Below are positions 60,093-64,000 of a stretch of DNA of 64,000 nt, piece by piece (position 1 is the first letter of the stretch; every line of letters begins with the position of its first letter). Origin of the DNA: Lethocerus indicus (Eukaryota; Arthropoda; Insecta; Hemiptera; Belostomatidae); contig JACDQD010000004.1 of assembly GCA_019843655.1 (NCBI GenBank), positions 29,957,872-30,021,871 of the forward strand, given 5' to 3'. The position numbers and the translations under genes were made by a program. The notes beneath the pieces are model-generated. The model was given only the letters and a program-made list of their open reading frames with translations. It was not told the DNA's origin and ran no database searches.

Positions 60093-61969
60093 GTGACCAG
60101 TAGCCGATAGAGGTCTGGAATAGAACCAAATCGGCGAGTGGAAACAGAAGACCGGGGACTGCTGTGTAAAGCGACTCGCTAAAGCTCTAACAGGAACACG
60201 GTTCTTTAAAGTGGCGTACAAAAGTAACTTTATTTCGTGCCAAACGGCAGGTAGTCGAGGGTTTTGAATAGGAGGGCCCGGGTTCGGGGGGGGGGCATGG
60301 CTAAGCTGGTTATTCCGGAGGTATGGGCACATGATCCTCTCATATACAACGGAGTCGATCACCTAGGACGACGATTGAAACGGGGATAGTTTCCGAGGAG
60401 TGAGTGACATCCCCAGGGCTTTGGGGGCGCCCTCCTCAGGGACACTCAGCTTAATCCGCTTATGGCAGCTTCATTCCCCGTCTTCACCGCTAGGCCCTTA
60501 CTGGGCCCCTACATTCTGCCAACAGTAGAGAACATCCCTGTCACAAATAGAACGCCCGAACACTCAATCGGATTACTCTAGGTCTTATAGTATAGGGAAG
60601 GAAATTTGCCTCTCCAGTGTTTTCCGAGTAAAATTGCTAGGCAATATCAATTATTTGTAATAAGGTATACGTTTGTAATTGTTGTTCTCAGATGAAAACA
60701 AAAACGATGAAAATAAAACGGCAGTTTACGGACCCCTGCCTTTGATGGATAATTGTTCGGTATGCAGAGTGCACTTAATACTAGAAAATAAATTAAAAAT
60801 GACTCCGCTCGCTGGTTTGGTCGTTTGGAGCCAACCGAAATGGTATTACGAATATTAACGTTACCATAAAAATTAGCTCATTTGGCAGTTTAAACGTTTT
60901 CTCCATATTCGACACATTAATGTGCAGCGTAAATATGTGCACAAATGTATCACCCGGAAGGTTCCCGGTCTCCAGTACAAACCAAGCAGGGGCAAACTGA
61001 AATTGACACCGACATATCTATCAAGAGATACGAGAGAATTCTAGGGAAGCCGGAGCCCCCCCAAAACTGACCCCTTCAATCTCCAGGACCACATAGTCGG
61101 ACAGTCATAAAACACAGAGGATTATAAGTCGGGGATTAGGCGGGCGAGGTGTTGCCCGAATTGAAGGTCCGTGTACAGTTAGGCGGAGGACGAGGGACGG
61201 CCCAGGTAGCTCTGGATCGACTTTAAGGTTTTTCACGTCAATCAGGTCTCAGGGCTAAGTGTTTGGACAGGAGGACTCTTGGGATTAACACCAGTGCCCT
61301 TCTACCTACCCCACAGGCCGGACACTGTACTCAGTTTGACACGTTGCTCCAGGTCACGGAAGTGTTAACTTGACACCGGAGAAAGGAATACGGTTGGATT
61401 TCACGCGGCCGAAATGGAGTTTCTTCTGCAAAATGAATTCTGAATGCTACTGACCGTAGAGAGAAGCCAGTGCAGGTCTGACGTGGGACCGAAATAACGG
61501 GAATGGTTTTTTGGTACTCTTACAGATCTTAATCCTGTCCAAGGAGAGATTCTTGGCTAATCGGCTAATTTGAAATTTATTTATCCTTAGTACTCTTAAA
61601 CCCGAATTTCGGACAATTTTTTGTTTGTAGAGAGTCTACACTCCCATTATTAAAGCTATAAAGAGTATTGGACCCCAGTTTGGCAAGTTTAGGGTTCAGA
61701 ACCCGAAATTAAGGTATACTGTGGACGGGCATAACAGTTTTAACTTAACCGCCCCGACCGAATTCCAAGCCACCCCGTTGGCAAAACCTAGCCGCCCAAT
61801 TTGGGGCGCTATACCAATATTATGTGTAGGAGCAGATTCTGTGTTTTGTGACTAAACAAGTTTGGGCCACACAGGAGGATGGTGCCGGGGGTAGGTCTGG
61901 GGGCGGTCGTGGTGTGACCCCATCCATGCTCCTGTCATGTAAAACTACTTGACAGACCCACGAGTGCCC

Positions 61970-61989
61970 CCTCTCTCTCTCTCTCTCTC
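61970..61989. repeat. Short (CT)n
   Basis: Ten CT units inside two opposed open frames, which are artefacts of composition. Confidence 0.92.
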
Positions 61990-62213
61990 CTCCCGACCAA
62001 TTAGCACCGCATGGACAAATTCCTTAACCTTAACAAGTCCCGCTTTACTGGTCTCTCCCGAAGGATTTCCCGTATCCCTTTGTCCACTACACAGGTCCAG
62101 TGAGGAGAAAGAAAAAATTATCGGGTCAATTACGACAGTAAATTCTGACTTATGCCAACGGAAAGACAGTGAGTTGAGACACCTTGCCATATACCTAGGG
62201 AAAGTTACTTTAT

Positions 62214-62244
62214 TCCGTTATAGCCACAGATTGGCTATAACGGA
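62214..62244. repeat. Perfect 12-bp stem, 7-nt loop inverted repeat
   Basis: TCCGTTATAGCC, loop ACAGATT, then GGCTATAACGGA. The arms are perfectly complementary. No U-run follows and there is no bacterial context, so a rho-independent terminator is not proposed. It could be a structured RNA arm or a transposon remnant. Confidence 0.85.
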
Positions 62245-62262
62245 TAAATAACGACTTAATAT

Positions 62263-62280
62263 TTGTTCAAATTTGAACAA
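62263..62280. repeat. 18-bp perfect palindrome
   Basis: TTGTTCAAATTTGAACAA is its own reverse complement, just 18 bp after the hairpin at 62214-62244. The half-site TTGTTCAA could bind a dimeric protein, but no factor can be named from sequence alone. Confidence 0.85.
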
Positions 62281-64000
62281 GTATTGTCAATTGTTGGTTT
62301 TAACCTGCCGGAATTCCGCAATGATGAGCCGTGTTGAGCTTGGGGCGGGAAAATAAGTGTTTTCATACGGATAAAAGAGCTAATCTCATATAGAAGCAAT
62401 TCCTGATGGGGTGCGCGGGGGCCCACTGAAAGCCGAAGTTAAGCCCTCGGTTTAACTAGGGGAAGGGGGGGAGGTAGATATTTAAGTTGGGTCACACACA
62501 GGGCCCGTTGTTAATTCAACCCCAAGTGGAAAAACAGACCGACAATAGGCTTGCATTAACAACTGTCCCCTTTAAATGGTCTAGCGAACCCTTTGTTCGC
62601 CGCTTATTCCACACAAGCCTACTCCTGAACTGGGACCCAGTTAGTAGCAATTTAACTCTGCGGTATATAAAATATCATTACCGAGGAGTTAACAACGACC
62701 AAGCCGCTCGAAAAAATTTATAACGTCGACGGCAATGGCTAACACAATTCACCTGGCCGTATAATTTGATTCGACGTTAACATTGACAAAATTAGTATGC
62801 GAAACTAATTATTCAAATTAGTCCCAGAAACGAAAAATCACATCATATGAATGCTTACGTTACATTTCCAAAAAAGAAGTATTAACTGATTCGATTTCAT
62901 TCTTCGATCTGTCCGGCATTTGTAGTAAGGAATGCAAAACTGTCCAATTGGATTTGAAAAAGGTCATTTCAAAATTACAAACAACAAGAAAGTAAAATGG
63001 CAATACAAATTAAAACAAAAAATGTTATTTCATACCAAACAAAGAAACTTCCCAATAGGAATGTCAAATGTTAACCAGTAAGAAACCGGCTGCGCACAAA
63101 GCACGCTGAGATAACAGAAACAGTCATACAAACAGTATAAAATAGAACAGTCAACATCTAAATCGTCTGACTGTACGCCAATCATTTCGCAACACTTAGA
63201 CTTTAGCATTTTGCTTTAAAATTCTATTTATAAAGTCATGCATACCGGTTTCAGTTCCAAGACGGTCTTGGGTCGCTTTGTCTCCCGGTTTACAAGCTAA
63301 AAGCAATGTCATTATTTTACTCTCTTATAGAAATTTATATATTACTTAAGTTATTTTATTGAAATGTTCATCAACGGCACTTTCGACTCGTTACATTTTA
63401 AACGACGATATGTTTGTCTTCTACTTCTATACATACAACTATAGTATTGAGATAGAACTGCCCGATCGCATCTGAAATGTACACAATGCTAGCTGTACAG
63501 TCCAATACTATCGCATGTATATAATAACCATTAATATATTGCCCCAATGGCTTCATGTGTCACGAACATTGAACACGGATACTTACTTATCGCCGAAATG
63601 GAAGCTTCCATTTTTGAATGAATCACTTCTTCCAAATAATAAGAGGGGGCAAAATGCCCACCCATTTCCCCCAAAATGTTTTAACGGGCTGTTTTAAATG
63701 TGATCTCTCCCTTTATCCCATTCCAGCAAACAGGAAATAAAGAAGAAAATAACTGCGTATTATTGGTTTACGCCGCCCTCTTCTAAGATTATTTCGGTAT
63801 ATTGCCTCCGTAATCGCGTTAATGACAGTGTTATACGGGGAAAAAAACTTCCGACCCTTTTGATCCCTCGTTTATTTCGAATTGGAATCGTTACCAATTT
63901 GATAAATCCAGCCTCAATGCTCCGGGCCTCGGCGAATAAATTGGTCGCATTATCGAAATAATTAATGCCCTATTGACTCGTTATAAATGTATAAATAGCC
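62281..64000. other. Gene-free tract
   Basis: Mostly AT-rich beyond 62750. A core-like ACCGGTTTCAGTTCCAAGAC is at about 63244 but lacks the remaining family words. No gene or RNA was recognised. Confidence 0.5.

Larger units (their letters stand above)
51760..62213. other. Gene-free tract
   Basis: More than 10 kb with core copies at 53648, 57519 and 60057, microsatellites at 58450-58490, 58891-58910 and 61970-61989, and C11 and G10 homopolymers (57946, 60286). A 126-codon frame at 53121-53501 ends in a hydrophobic stretch, but there is no further support for it as a gene. No tRNA or other RNA gene was recognised. Confidence 0.45.

Noticed and set aside
61260..61324. Minus-strand CPACGVGRRALVLIPRVL, possible third retrotransposon zinc-knuckle
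   Set aside because: Only C-P-x-C matches; the histidine and downstream motifs expected in the family are absent, so chance is likely.
62214..62244. Rho-independent terminator
   Set aside because: The stem is not GC-rich, no T-run follows, and there is no bacterial gene nearby.

Overview
This 64 kb window looks like non-coding nuclear DNA from an animal, probably an arthropod such as an insect. The grounds are indirect. CpG is common throughout, so the DNA is not depleted as in vertebrates. Composition swings between AT-rich and GC-rich patches over a few hundred bases. There are many (GA)n/(CT)n, (AT)n and (AGG)n microsatellites, short foldback transposon-like elements, and worn remains of non-LTR retrotransposons. 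Nothing suggests bacterial, phage, plasmid or organelle DNA: open reading frames are short (130 codons at most), unordered, and often open on both strands through simple repeats. I find no cellular gene, no tRNA or rRNA, and no CRISPR array. Short exons of a gene with very long introns cannot be excluded by eye.

The main organised content is a dispersed repeat family. Its core, read in its own direction, is CTGANGATGGCGAG-AAGCCGAAACCGG, often followed by a small hairpin (GGTCT-AGCAAA-AGACC). I count about 18 copies, most on the minus strand. Three copies are embedded in a recognisable foldback element (about 23196-23501, 26635-27017 and 51433-51748), whose outer inverted repeats are identical over 59 bp in the best copy. 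The CUGANGA...GAAA pattern resembles part of a hammerhead ribozyme core of the kind known from Penelope-like and other retroelements. That link is a hypothesis, because stems I and III and a cleavage triplet were not found.

Layout: 1-650, a tandem pair of diverged family copies with a foldback; 650-23000, gene-free sequence with microsatellites and scattered core copies; 23190-27020, two foldback elements and a long (AT)n; 27020-32890, gene-free, with G10 tracts and a probable retrotransposon ORF2 tail (plus strand, about 30975-31290); 32899-33986, a minisatellite of about 955 bp bracketed by 65-68 bp direct repeats; 34000-43280, gene-free; 43283-43800, the better retrotransposon ORF2 tail (minus strand); 44833-44922, a compound (TA)n(TG)n; 50750-51190, purine-rich and hexamer-repeat DNA; 51433-51748, the third foldback; 51760-64000, gene-free, with scattered core copies and two adjacent strong palindromes at 62214-62280.

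No set of genes works together here. The biology visible is that of mobile and simple repeats in an intergenic or intronic region.
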